Below are positions 55,189 to 64,000 of a stretch of 64,000 bases of DNA, piece after piece. The notes below the pieces were generated by a model. It did no database searches. It was not told the origin of the DNA and saw only the letters and a list, made by a program, of their open reading frames with translations. The position numbers were made by a program, and so were the translations under genes. Within the stretch, counting starts at the first letter, position 1. The number at the start of each line of letters is the position of its first letter. Source of the DNA: Oscarella lobularis (lineage: Eukaryota; Porifera; Homoscleromorpha; Homosclerophorida; Oscarellidae); NCBI RefSeq assembly GCF_947507565.1, contig NC_089175.1, positions 2,469,733-2,533,732 on the forward strand, read 5' to 3'.

Positions 55189-55576
55189 CGGTCGCTTGGA
55201 ACGATGAAAGAAATATTGCGTCGCTTTGTCGTTCAGTAGAGTGGCTCTAATTACAGCTAACATATATAATAAATATTTGCATTATTTAATCCTCTTGCTG
55301 GGCGACACTAGGTGAAGCTCTCAGGCTTTCTTTAGGTTGTATTCTACTTAGGTGGCAGTAGACTAGAGCACAGGCTGCATTGTAGGAGAAGCAGTCCAAG
55401 CGGCTATTTCGGTATTTGATCTGAAAGTTGAAAGCAAAGAAAGTGAAGTTGAATTGAAGGGTACTCGATTCTTTTTACTTCAGTAGAAGGATTTGACAAC
55501 GAACGTTGAAAACCGTGCATGGCTTTGATAACAGCCTTTGCGACAACTTGCTTCCTGGTTACCGTCTGTGGCGCGA
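55189..55576. other. 3' flank and promoter-like repeats of the SRPBCC array
   Basis: Non-coding. 55310-55380 (CTTTCTTTAGGTTGTATTCTAC region) recurs at 60270-60330, upstream of the copy at 60593, so the array's spacer DNA is duplicated along with the genes. Confidence 0.6.
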
Positions 55577-55655
55577 TGAAACATCGACTATTGTACTTTG
55601 CTTTTCTGCACGATTTCGGACCTTTCTCCATGAGAGTCGCACCTCCGCAATTCCT
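55577..55655 (+). pseudogene. SRPBCC-like 5' fragment cut by the CARD-kelch segment
   Basis: It begins ATGAAACATCGACTATTG and keeps only the anchor and QDLGPF-like start (LHDFGPFS). The homology ends at about 55655, where the segment shared with 19690 and 23610 begins. The rest of the gene is absent. Confidence 0.7.
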
Positions 55656-55829
55656 CAGCTAATTGAAATTCGTCACGTGCAACGATCCCCATCTCATTTT
55701 GTCGTTCTCCCTGCGTTTCCCCTGTCTTATCGCCTAATTTGGCTAATCCCGAACGTCAAAAAATGTTTACTATTCCCAAACAAAAATCAAAATGAGACTT
55801 CACTTGTTTTTGTTACAAGGGACTCTTGT

Positions 55830-55842
55830 GGGGATTTTCCCC
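55830..55842 (+). promoter_or_regulatory. NF-kappaB-like site before CARD-kelch copy 3
   Basis: GGGGATTTTCCCC, 109 bp before the ATG at 55952. Confidence 0.6.
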
Positions 55843-55951
55843 GAACCGTGCGCCTACCTTACATAAATATTCGTTCTCCCCGAACCGCCCTCATTCTTCG
55901 CACAGCCGCCGCCGTCGCCGTTTCTTATTCGTCGCCTCCGCTCTTGTCCAA

Positions 55952-57358
55952 ATGTCTGCATTGATCGACAAACGATGGGAATCGATTGTCCGAGACCAAT
56001 TCGACGATCTCGTTCAAGTTCTCGATCCTTACTCTTTCCTCGATCGTCTCTTTCGCAAGAAACTCGTCACCAAAGAGGAATATCACCGTCTTCGCTCGAT
56101 GCCGTCGAGAGAAGAGAAATCTCGCGCGCTACTCAGCGATATTTTGCCGCGGAAGGGAGAGACGTCTTACGATCAATTTGTGACGATTCTGCGAGAGACC
56201 GAAGGACAGGAACACGTCGTCAAAGTTCTAGGTGAGCGAATAGCACAACGACGGGATTTTCTTGATTGATTTTGCGAAATTCTTAGGAGGAGAGAGAAAA
56301 ACGTCGGCGGCGGGAGAAGAGGAGAAGAAAGAATTGGTGAAAAAGCTTGCCGAATCGGAGAAGAAACTTGCGGAAACAGAGAAGAAGCATGCGGAATCGG
56401 AAAAGAAGCACGAGGAGTCGGAGAAGAAGCGTGCGGATTCAGAGAAGAAGCATGCGAAATCGGAATTGACTAATATTGGATTGAGAAATAAGGTTATTTT
56501 ATTTGATTGATATAAATAGGATTGAGAATTGGATATTTTTAGATTGGACGATGGAATGGGGGTCATCTCAAATGGAAACAATTCGAACCAAACATGCCTC
56601 TCTTTGGTTGTTTGCCACTTGGATGTGTGGCTGAAATCAATGGAATGATACATGTTGGTTGGGAGAATAGAATGTTTCAGTTGAAGGAGGGAGCGTGGAA
56701 GGGAGAGAAGCATCGTCTGGGTTTTCTCATAGGGAGTGTCTTTGAATGTGAAGGGAAAGGATATGTCATGGAGGGGGGCGGGGTCATTGGGGGACAATGC
56801 AAGAGAATTCATGAATGGAAAAGTGAAACGAGAGATTTGGAATTATTAACTGAAATACCACATGAATATCAATTCTATAACAGATCAGCAATTGGACACA
56901 ATGGGAGCATTTATCTTGTGGGAGGGAAATGGGGGAGTGATCGAGTTGATTGTTTTGATATTAATAAGGGAGAATGGGAACCAATAAAGAAAATGAAGAA
57001 TGGACGGTGCTGGTGTTCATTGGCTGTGATTGATGATAAAATGTTTGTTGGAGGAGGGAAAGGGGCGGGGAATTCAGTTGAATGTTTTTTGATGAAGGAA
57101 CAAAAGTGGATTGATATCAATCCAACTACAAAGTACAAGTGTCAATTGTCCTCATGGAATGGAAAACTTGTCGCAACAGGAGGATTTGAAAGTAGCGATT
57201 GTGTTGAATTGTATGATGAATTATCCGGGGATTGGCTTCCATTGCCATCAATGAATGAGGGACGACATCTCCATGGTGCATGTGAAACAAAGGACAATCA
57301 ATTAGTTGTAGTGGGGGGATGGGGTGCAAAGAACTCACTTGAATGTTTGAAATTGTAA
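55952..57358 (+). CDS. CARD-coiled coil-kelch protein, copy 3
   Basis: Exons 55952-56231, 56287-56492 and 56543-57358 give 433 residues. The CARD (MSALIDKRWESIVRDQFDDL...) differs from copy 1 at about nine places, including KGETSYDQF and EEYHRLRSM. Exon 2 is longer than in copy 1: it adds four heptads of the AESEKKH type, so the coiled coil is ~28 residues longer. The kelch exon is the same length as copy 1 and differs at about 29 codons, nearly all changing the residue. All exons are open and splice sites intact, so this copy looks active. It lies 28 kb away from copy 2 and has no ILK or SNAPC1 flanks. Confidence 0.83.
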
Positions 57359-58355
57359 ATGTGTTTTTGAGATCCAATTAAAATATCACGTGACCATTCG
57401 ATTCTTGGTTCTCCGTGACGAAGAAGACTGGCAAAATCACTCCAATGCCTCCATCTTTGCTCTTTCATTTATTCTCTTTCCGCCGAAAATTATTCAAATT
57501 TCATTTCGCAAAAAAAGACAGCGCCGGCGACGAAATGAGTATCTGACAAGACTTCGTGTACATCAGACAGCAGCTATGACACGTACAAGCTTACTTATCA
57601 AGTGTAGAATAACGGTGAAATGAGATCATGCGGCCGCCGAACGAGTAATTAAGCGCGCGCTATAAATCAAACCCCGTATGTATTGAAATGATGACGTCAT
57701 TTGTCTTCCACTTACGAATGACTTCAGTCAACGTCCAGGCAAACGATCACCTAAGCACAACTATTTTCAGATGTTAACTCGTTAGATATCTATTATTTTT
57801 TATTAATTTATTTTTGATGTAAATTTTTTGATGCCCACTATTTCCGACCAGCGTCCCTCTGTGTGTCACAAAAAAGCTCATTTTCAGTCTAAATCAACGG
57901 TAGGAAAACAAAGCATAACTATTTTTCATATGTTAATTCCTTATCCATTTATTTCATTATTTCATTATTTATTTACCTTAATTTTCTATTTTTTGTTGCC
58001 CAGTATTTCCATCCAGAGCCATTCTGTGCTCTCCAACTTTGAGTAAAGCGTGTGCAAATTTGTATACGCTTGCCCTGTTCCCCCAAAAAAACTATTGGCT
58101 GGCCCGTTGTAGAAACGCACACCAAAATGAAAATAAGGCTTATAAATCCAATGTTCGCGTTTGACCAGGGATTGTAGAGAGATCCGTGGTTTGACAATGT
58201 GATGAGCTGGTTCTCTGTGAGCCTCAACAACAGGCAGCGTAGCCCATAGTGGGGATAATAATCGGCATTATTAGACGGTGAAGTGAGGAAAGAGAGACAT
58301 GTGAACCGTTTATTGGTTGCCGCCGCATTTATAACAACGACTGGCGTCTGGCGCG
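57359..58355. other. 3' flank of CARD-kelch copy 3 and AT-rich spacer
   Basis: 57359-57720 is a diverged copy of the flank at 25978-26355, ending just before the SNAPC1 stop; beyond it the homology stops. 58195-58250 repeats at 60205-60262 (CAATGTGATGAG...CAGGCAGCGTAGCCCAT core), a duplicated upstream element of SRPBCC genes. No gene seen. Confidence 0.6.
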
Positions 58356-58825
58356 ATGAAACATCTGCCGTACTTCGTCCTTTCCGCTGAACTGTTGTAC
58401 TTTTGCTTTGCTGCAGGATCTCGGACCTTAATCCGAGCACAACGTAGACGTGTACTTATAAAATGGCCAACGCGACTGCTGTCTACGAATTTTTCGCTAA
58501 TTTTTCGTCAAGCATACCGCTGTTGCAGCCTCTACGTTACAGAGGTACTGTAGGAGTTCTTGAGAGAGGAGACAACTACACTGTCTACCATATCATGGAG
58601 AACGTTTGGGAATTCATATGGATCAAAATCAAAGTATTTTCATATCGAGACGCGGAGAGATAACACTGTGACGTCTGCTGCTTCCTTGAGTTTGCGTTTA
58701 TAAAAGGAAGATGTTCTGGTGACAGAGCGCTTGGAGATGGAAATGCCTCTCTGCTATATGATTGGCTACTGGGAAAATTGATTCGCAACTTCACAGCGAA
58801 GTTGCATCAAAAGACGCTTAATTAA
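58356..58825 (+). pseudogene. SRPBCC-like pseudogene, array copy 2
   Basis: It aligns along its whole length with the intact gene at 60593. Frameshifts occur near 58420-58460, and a ~20-bp deletion near 58663 and another of ~25 bp near 58705 break the frame, so no full product is possible. Confidence 0.85.
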
Positions 58826-58883
58826 TACTATCGCACTAAAAATACAACTAGAGCCTAAGAAACGACGCGTTTAGTTGGCTGTT

Positions 58884-59030
58884 CTATATAGGGGGTTGGG
58901 GAACTAGTTGAAGGAATTCGACGTGAGGAGGATGCCAGAGTTCGTGGATGGCACCGGCTCCAAGGAAAAAGATTCCCACGCCACTCACCATGCACCTACG
59001 CGTAGACGTACTCAACTCGAGAGAATCCAT
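58884..59030 (-). CDS. Possible 48-residue membrane protein
   Basis: A short intact frame from ATG 59030 to TAG 58884-58886. It has one hydrophobic segment (CMVSGVGIFFLGAGAI) followed by HELWHPPHVE and a short Pro-rich end. The layout recalls small mitochondrial inner-membrane proteins such as UQCC6/BRAWNIN (helix, then a short Pro-containing tail), but the match is by topology only and may be chance. Confidence 0.3.
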   Translation of the reverse strand: MDSLELSTSTRRCMVSGVGIFFLGAGAIHELWHPPHVEFLQLVPQPPI

Positions 59031-59574
59031 AGCTAAACGATACGGAATAGAGGACCGACTGGATTCTCTAAAGTCTAAACGCGCGCTTATACGGATGATA
59101 TGGGTCGGGTTTTCGTATTGAGTTTGCTATTTCAATAGCAAGAAGACGCTACAGCTAGTAAATACGACGTGTTCTAATGCCTAATAACTCGTCAGGGAGA
59201 AGAGTCTAGGAGTGAGGCTAGTGTTCTGTACCTGATTTAGCATATCAACGACTGATTTGAACAGCTGCATTGCTGAAAATAAAATAAAAGATCGTCTAAT
59301 TCATTGTGAAGACATTGCGTTTAATTAATTAACCTTAATATTGCGTGAGAAATGAGAAAAGAGTGAAGCGGGCGAGATTGAGGACGATCAACGCTGGCAC
59401 TTTAATTAACCGAAATGGGCAGTTTGGGTCACGCAATGACACGATACTCTGACTCAAAATCAATAATAGAGTCTATAGAGAAGGTGGGTCAAAATCGACC
59501 CGGTGTGTACGTTTACGTATTTTTCGCGGTCTTGGTGCAACAATTTAAAAATTGGCATGGAAGAAGAAAAAAAG

Positions 59575-60112
59575 AATTCAGTTGGGTGTGACACTAGCGC
59601 ACGCGTACCGGACTGGCAACAAAATTGTCCTTTTCGTTGGGCTGTTGTACTTTGCTACCAGTTGGACCCGTCTATAACCACGACGTGCATGTGGTTATAA
59701 AAAAGGCAAACGTCACTGCTGTATTTAGCTTCTTGACTGATTATTCCTCGAACATGCCACTGGTGCATCCCGTCGTCACCGAAGTGAAACTCCTGGAGAG
59801 CAGAGACGATTACAAGGTGTACCAATCCACGGAATACGTATGGCCATGTTTCTGGATCACAATGAAAGCATTTTCACACCAAGACGCAGAAAAATTGTCC
59901 ATCAATACGACCGTACCGTCTGCTGCCTTAGGCTGTCTATATCGTCGCTAGCCGTAATGAAACAGGATGAAGAAAACGTCCTGGTGACAGAGCACTTGGA
60001 GTCGGCAATGCCTCTTTGGTATGATTGGCTGCTGGAAAAATTGATTCGCAACTTCGCAGTGGAGTCACACCAAAAGATGCTCAACAATTTGAAAGAGCAC
60101 TTTGAGGAGTAG
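59575..60112 (+). pseudogene. SRPBCC-like pseudogene, array copy 3
   Basis: The anchor is degraded (SLGCCTLLPVG) and a frameshift near 59935 separates VPSAALG from LSISSLAVMKQDEENV in the next frame. Both halves otherwise match intact members (VIKKANVTAVFSFLTDYSS; LWYDWLLEKLIRNFAVES). Confidence 0.8.
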
Positions 60113-60592
60113 AAGTTACTTGGACTAAATGACATTTTTGTAGCTCATTGTAGAATTACCCCGAGCTGATATATAATTATTATTATTTATTCACCGTCAG
60201 AGTTTACACATGACAATGTGATGAGATGGCTCCCTGTGAGCGCGTCAACGACAGGCAGCGTAGCCCATGCAACTGAAACCTTTCTTTAGTTGTACTCTAC
60301 CTGAACGGCAGTATAGCACAGGCACGGCGAGAGACTTGGCGAGAAAGAGAGAGGAGGAGCTATCTCAGTATTTAATCTGAAAGCAAAGAAAGTGAACCTG
60401 AAGAACACTAGACTTTTTAGACTAACGTTGAAAAACGTGGCTTTGATAAAAAAAGACGTATGCTATCTACATCGCTTCTGAAAAGATAGGCTGAATCAGA
60501 GGCTTTGCAGCTAAGAAAACGGCGTAGAAAACTTTCGGTAACTCCTTAGCAACCAGGGCATGCGCAGTGAAAGTCCGTCCTGCGATGAAAAG
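60113..60592. other. Spacer with duplicated upstream element
   Basis: Non-coding. 60205-60262 matches 58195-58250, and 60270-60330 matches 55310-55380. No other feature seen. Confidence 0.55.
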
Positions 60593-61120
60593 ATGAAACG
60601 TCTGGCGTATTTCGTCCTTTCCGCTGGACTGTTGTACTTTGCTTTGTTGCAGGATCTCGGACCTTTCTCTGAGCACGAAGTAGATGTACTTATAAAAAAG
60701 GCCAACGCAACTGCTGTCTATGAATTTTTCGCTAATTTTTCGTCAAGCATGCCGGTAATGCAGCCTCTCGTTACAGACGTAGAAGTTCTCGAGAGGGGAG
60801 ACAATTACACTGTCTACCAGATCACGGAGAACGTTTGGGCATTCATATGGATCAAGATCAAAGTATTTTCACATCGAGACGCGGAGAAATTGTCAGTTGA
60901 TAACTCTGTGCCGTCTACTGCCTTGAGTTTGCGTTTATCGTCACGATTTGTAATGAAACAGGAAAAGGAAGATGTTCTCGTGACAGAGCGCTTGGAGATG
61001 GCAATGCCTCTCTGGTATGATTGGCTACTGGGAAAATTGGTTCGCAACTTCACAGCGAAGGTGCATCAAAAGATGCTTAACAATTTGAAGACGAAGTTTG
61101 AAACGAACCAGTCGAAATGA
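60593..61120 (+). CDS. SRPBCC-like membrane-anchored protein, array copy 4
   Basis: 175 residues from MKRLAYFVLSAGLLYFALLQ, the same length as the copy at 54661; an in-frame ATG at 60560 would add 11 residues. Motifs: KANATAVYEFFANFSSSMPV, DVEVLERGDNYTVYQITENV, SHRDAEKLS, PLWYDWLLGKLVRNFTAKVH. Intronless. It is the closest relative of the pseudogene at 58356. Confidence 0.65.
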   Translation: MKRLAYFVLSAGLLYFALLQDLGPFSEHEVDVLIKKANATAVYEFFANFSSSMPVMQPLVTDVEVLERGDNYTVYQITENVWAFIWIKIKVFSHRDAEKLSVDNSVPSTALSLRLSSRFVMKQEKEDVLVTERLEMAMPLWYDWLLGKLVRNFTAKVHQKMLNNLKTKFETNQSK

Positions 61121-61246
61121 CGCAAAAATTGCTTGCTGCTCCTACCATTGTAATAGAACAGAGAAAAAGGTCTATACCTACATACAGACTACAGTGGTCG
61201 TTTTTTTTTTTATAATCTACCTGTAGTCCGTACAGCGTAGGTGTGG

Positions 61247-61259
61247 CGGGGGGGGGGGG
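61247..61259 (+). repeat. G-rich homopolymer tract
   Basis: A run of about ten G after GGC in the spacer between two SRPBCC-like genes; run length uncertain in the assembly. Confidence 0.7.
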
Positions 61260-61402
61260 ACATTCAAAAGTCAGCTTGCCAACATTGGGTTTATTTAGTC
61301 AGGTTACCACGTGACCCCGAGCGAAGGGTGTGGCCTCCAGACTAGGGTAAGTAGTAGGGTTTACTAGTCTGGTTTATTACAATGACAACAGGATCTGCTG
61401 CG

Positions 61403-61939
61403 ATGAAAAAGCTGTCCTACTTTGTCGCTTTCGCTGGACTATTGTGCGTTGTTTTTCTGCAGGATCTTGGACCTTTCTCTAAGCACAGAGTAGACGTGCT
61501 CATAGAAAAGGCAAACGCGACTGCCGTCTACGAATTCTTGGCCGATTACTCGTCAAATTTACCCGTCTTGCATCCGACCGTCACCGAAGTGAAAATCGTC
61601 GAGAAAAGAAACAATTTCAGCGTCTACGAAGCGACGGAATACGTATGGCCATGCCTGTGGATCACCATGAAAGTATTCTCACACCGAGACGCAGAAAAAT
61701 TGTCAATCAATAACAGCATACCGTCTGCCGCCTTGGGATTGCATCTATCGTCCCTAACCGTCATAAAACAGGATAATAAAGACGTTCTGGTGACGGAGCA
61801 CTTGGGGCTGGCAATGCCTCTCTGGTACGACTGGCTACTAGGAAAAGTGATTCGCAGCTTTGCAGTGGACGTGCACCAGAAGCTGTCAAACAACCTGAAG
61901 GCGCACTTCGAAACTAAGCAAATGAAAAATGAAAAATGA
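61403..61939 (+). CDS. SRPBCC-like membrane-anchored protein, array copy 5
   Basis: 178 residues from MKKLSYFVAFAGLLCVVFLQ (ATG 61403; an in-frame ATG at 61382 adds seven). It shares AVYEFLADYSSNLPVLHPTV, VEKRNNFSVYEATEYVWPC, SHRDAEKLS and AMPLWYDWLLGKVIR with the others. Codon choice is more CpG-rich than in copies at 58356-61120. Confidence 0.65.
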   Translation: MKKLSYFVAFAGLLCVVFLQDLGPFSKHRVDVLIEKANATAVYEFLADYSSNLPVLHPTVTEVKIVEKRNNFSVYEATEYVWPCLWITMKVFSHRDAEKLSINNSIPSAALGLHLSSLTVIKQDNKDVLVTEHLGLAMPLWYDWLLGKVIRSFAVDVHQKLSNNLKAHFETKQMKNEK

Positions 61940-62128
61940 CGTATTCTGATAGAGAAACTTCTCCTATTTTGAACCGTCCTCACTAAGCTCCCTTCCTTGC
62001 ACACTGAACAAAGAGGAGAACTTGAACTTTTCGTGCAAAAAGCAAACCAGCTGTCGTCTATCCTAACACGTGATCCTATCATCCTACATGTTGGTTTCAA
62101 TCTATTCTAATAGAGGAAGGAACGCTAA

Positions 62129-62662
62129 ATGGGCATCCTCCATTATTCCGTTTTCGTCGTCCTATGCGCCGTCCTGTGGGTCGCTCTCCTACAGGACTTC
62201 GGGCCCGTGTCGAAACACCGGCTTCAAATCGCCATAAAGGACGCGAAAGCGACGAACGTCTACGAATTCCTAGCCGACGTTCCGACGAGCCTACCGGTAC
62301 TCCATGCACTCATAAGAGAAGTGAAAACGATCGAAAAGACGATCGATCGTACGGATTACGTGTGCGTCGAAGCGCCGCTGCCGTTTCTCACGCTCACCTA
62401 CGCGCTCGTCTCGTACGAAGACGTCGACGCCTTGTCGGTGAATCTGTCGGTGCCGAATCTTCTGTTCGGCTTTCGCGCGTCGTCTCTGTTCACGTTGCGC
62501 GACGACGAGACGACGGGCGAGCTGCTCGTCGTCGAAGACGTTCACATTGCGCTTCCGCGCTGGTGGGACGTGCCTTTTGGGACCTTCGTTCGCAATTTCG
62601 TGCTCGAACACCATCGAACGTTGCTCGGGCGACTGAGGACGACGTTTGAACCGAAACAGTGA
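62129..62662 (+). CDS. SRPBCC-like membrane-anchored protein, array copy 6 (divergent)
   Basis: 177 residues, MGILHYSVFVVLCAVLWVALLQ anchor, then DFGPVSKHRLQIAIKDAKAT and VYEFLADVPTSLPVLHALI. It has diverged beyond the others (charged DDETTGELL loop, WWDVPFGTF instead of WYDWLLGK). Strongly CpG-rich codons. Probably the oldest of the plus-strand array. Confidence 0.65.
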   Translation: MGILHYSVFVVLCAVLWVALLQDFGPVSKHRLQIAIKDAKATNVYEFLADVPTSLPVLHALIREVKTIEKTIDRTDYVCVEAPLPFLTLTYALVSYEDVDALSVNLSVPNLLFGFRASSLFTLRDDETTGELLVVEDVHIALPRWWDVPFGTFVRNFVLEHHRTLLGRLRTTFEPKQ

Positions 62663-62797
62663 CGCTTTTCGTTTGCACGTGCATGCGCAGTATTCCTAGA
62701 AAAAACGTGGTTGTATATTTATAGAGAAGCTTCGATTATTAATCGGTGTAGATGTGACGTCACTCAAAGGCTCACGGCGGTTTATATGTGGAACATT

Positions 62798-64000
62798 TTA
62801 TTGTACGATAGCCTTATTTGAAGTTCGTTCCTTCAAAACGTTCTTGATGAAAAATTCCCCTAGAAAGAATTGAGCAAACGCAAGTCTCTCCCTTCGCACT
62901 TCTCACTTACCAGCTCTGTAAGAAGATCGCACAAGAGGCCCACTTGCAGTGTACAGAAACCCAAGCTCATTCGCCACCTTTTCCCAATAAGCAAATTTAT
63001 CCGGAGTCACATATTCGACCACCTAGAAAACAGATAAATAATAAAAATTAATTTACACTGAGGTGTCTCGCCTTGAGATGTCGCTTTGTCGGCTGCATGT
63101 ATTGACCCAACGTGAGGCAATCCACACCGGCGTCTCGAACTTCCTTCATCGTTTTGAATATTTGTTCGTCCGTCTCGCCCAAACCCAGCATGATCGACGT
63201 CTTCGTTATTAGATCGGGTCTCAAGGTCTTTGCGTGAACAAGAACGTCGATCGATTGCCTATAGTTGGCTCGAGGATCACGAACGAGCCTGAAAAGAAAA
63301 GTCGACGAATTTTAATTTTAAGATCTATGGTACCATTGGAGTTCTTGAACTGTTTCCACGTTGTGCGCAAAGACGTCCAATCCGGAGCGACATATTGTAG
63401 CAATGGCATTTTTGTCACCTCGAAAGTCGGGTGTGAGACATTCAACAAGCAAACTCGGACTCCTATCATGTACAGAAAAATAAATAAATAAATAAATACC
63501 TAAAGACAGCGGTGCATCACTATGAGGTACCTTTTCTTTAGTTCTATGACAGTCTGAGCGAAATGTCCAGCGCCGCCGTCCGGCAAATCTAAGAAAGAGA
63601 ACGTCAGAGCAGCGCACGCGTGCGTCACGCGGCGTCGAACCGTCTCTGTCGACCGAAGTCAATACAATGTAGTCTAATCCTCCCCATTCTGAAATAGCTT
63701 CCGCCGTATTTCTTGGCTCATTTGGATCAGGCGGCGGCGGACGTCTCGCCGTCTTTACCGAACAAAAGCGACATCCCCGAGTGCACAAATCACCCAACAA
63801 CTATATACAAAAATTAATTAATTAATTAATTAATTAATCATATTATTAAATTTACCATGATGGTTGCCGTTGCTGTTTGCGTCTCGCCGCCGCCCCAACA
63901 CTCGCCCACGTTCGGACACCGAGCCTCTTCGCATACCTACGAATTTTTTTATTAGATTATACGCTTATCAATACGTACGTAGTCCTTACGGTATTCAATT
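62798..64000 (-). CDS. LIAS: Lipoyl synthase, 3' part
   Basis: Several exons run to TAA 62798-62800; the 5' end lies beyond the window edge. The first exons seen hold [21 protein letters not shown] (auxiliary Fe-S cluster Cys motif, about 63880-63940) and [19 protein letters not shown] with the radical-SAM CxxxCxxC (about 63735-63785). Then [58 protein letters not shown] and the end [20 protein letters not shown] mitochondrial enzyme that inserts sulfur into octanoyl groups on lipoyl-dependent proteins. Confidence 0.95.

Overview
The window looks like the compact nuclear genome of an early-branching animal. Genes are packed at tens to hundreds of bases, most introns are about 50-60 nt, coding DNA is CpG-rich and introns are AT-rich with many TAAT/AAAT runs. 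The gene set is animal-type: FREM-like matrix protein, integrin-linked kinase, STIM, CABLES, UBE3A, class I PI3-kinase. I favour a sponge, perhaps a homoscleromorph, as an inference from compactness and content only. I see no prokaryotic, viral or CRISPR features.

Layout. 717-6092: a tandem duplication of a secreted EGF/mucin-like gene, VMA21 and COMMD5; in the left unit VMA21 and COMMD5 are relics, in the right unit both are intact. 6216-19540: housekeeping and signalling genes, LONRF-like (-), NUDT16 (+), ADP/ATP carrier (-), STIM (-), SRA1 (+), Rab escort protein (-), ILK (-). 19540-27939: a ~4 kb tandem duplication carrying an ILK piece, a CARD/coiled-coil/kelch gene and SNAPC1; one CARD-kelch copy is split by a 748-bp inverted-repeat element. 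27995-40092: TOMM7 (+), MAGT1/TUSC3 (-), and a 3,063-residue FREM2/FRAS1-like gene (-) with a 5.8-kb first exon. 41498-53765: class IA PI3K catalytic subunit (-), RPL31 (+), FRA10AC1 (-), UBE3A-like HECT ligase (-), a Trm9/ALKBH8-type tRNA methyltransferase (+), CABLES (-). 53831-62662: an array of intronless, membrane-anchored SRPBCC-like genes and pseudogenes, interrupted by a third CARD-kelch copy. 62798-64000: the 3' part of lipoyl synthase (-).

The best candidate for something new is the CARD-coiled-coil-kelch family (19989-21312, 23902-25977, 55952-57358). By my hand alignment of exon 3 in copies 1 and 3, about 29 codons differ in amino acid and only 2 sense codons differ silently. The changes fall at two places in each kelch blade, the places that form the ligand pocket in known kelch propellers. 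All three genes share a palindromic NF-kappaB-like site ~110 bp before the ATG, and the coiled coil varies in length by whole heptads. This is what a diversifying innate immune receptor family would look like; the function is inference.

Most gene assignments rest on recognising conserved motifs by eye; splice sites were read by hand for the genes where exon coordinates are given.
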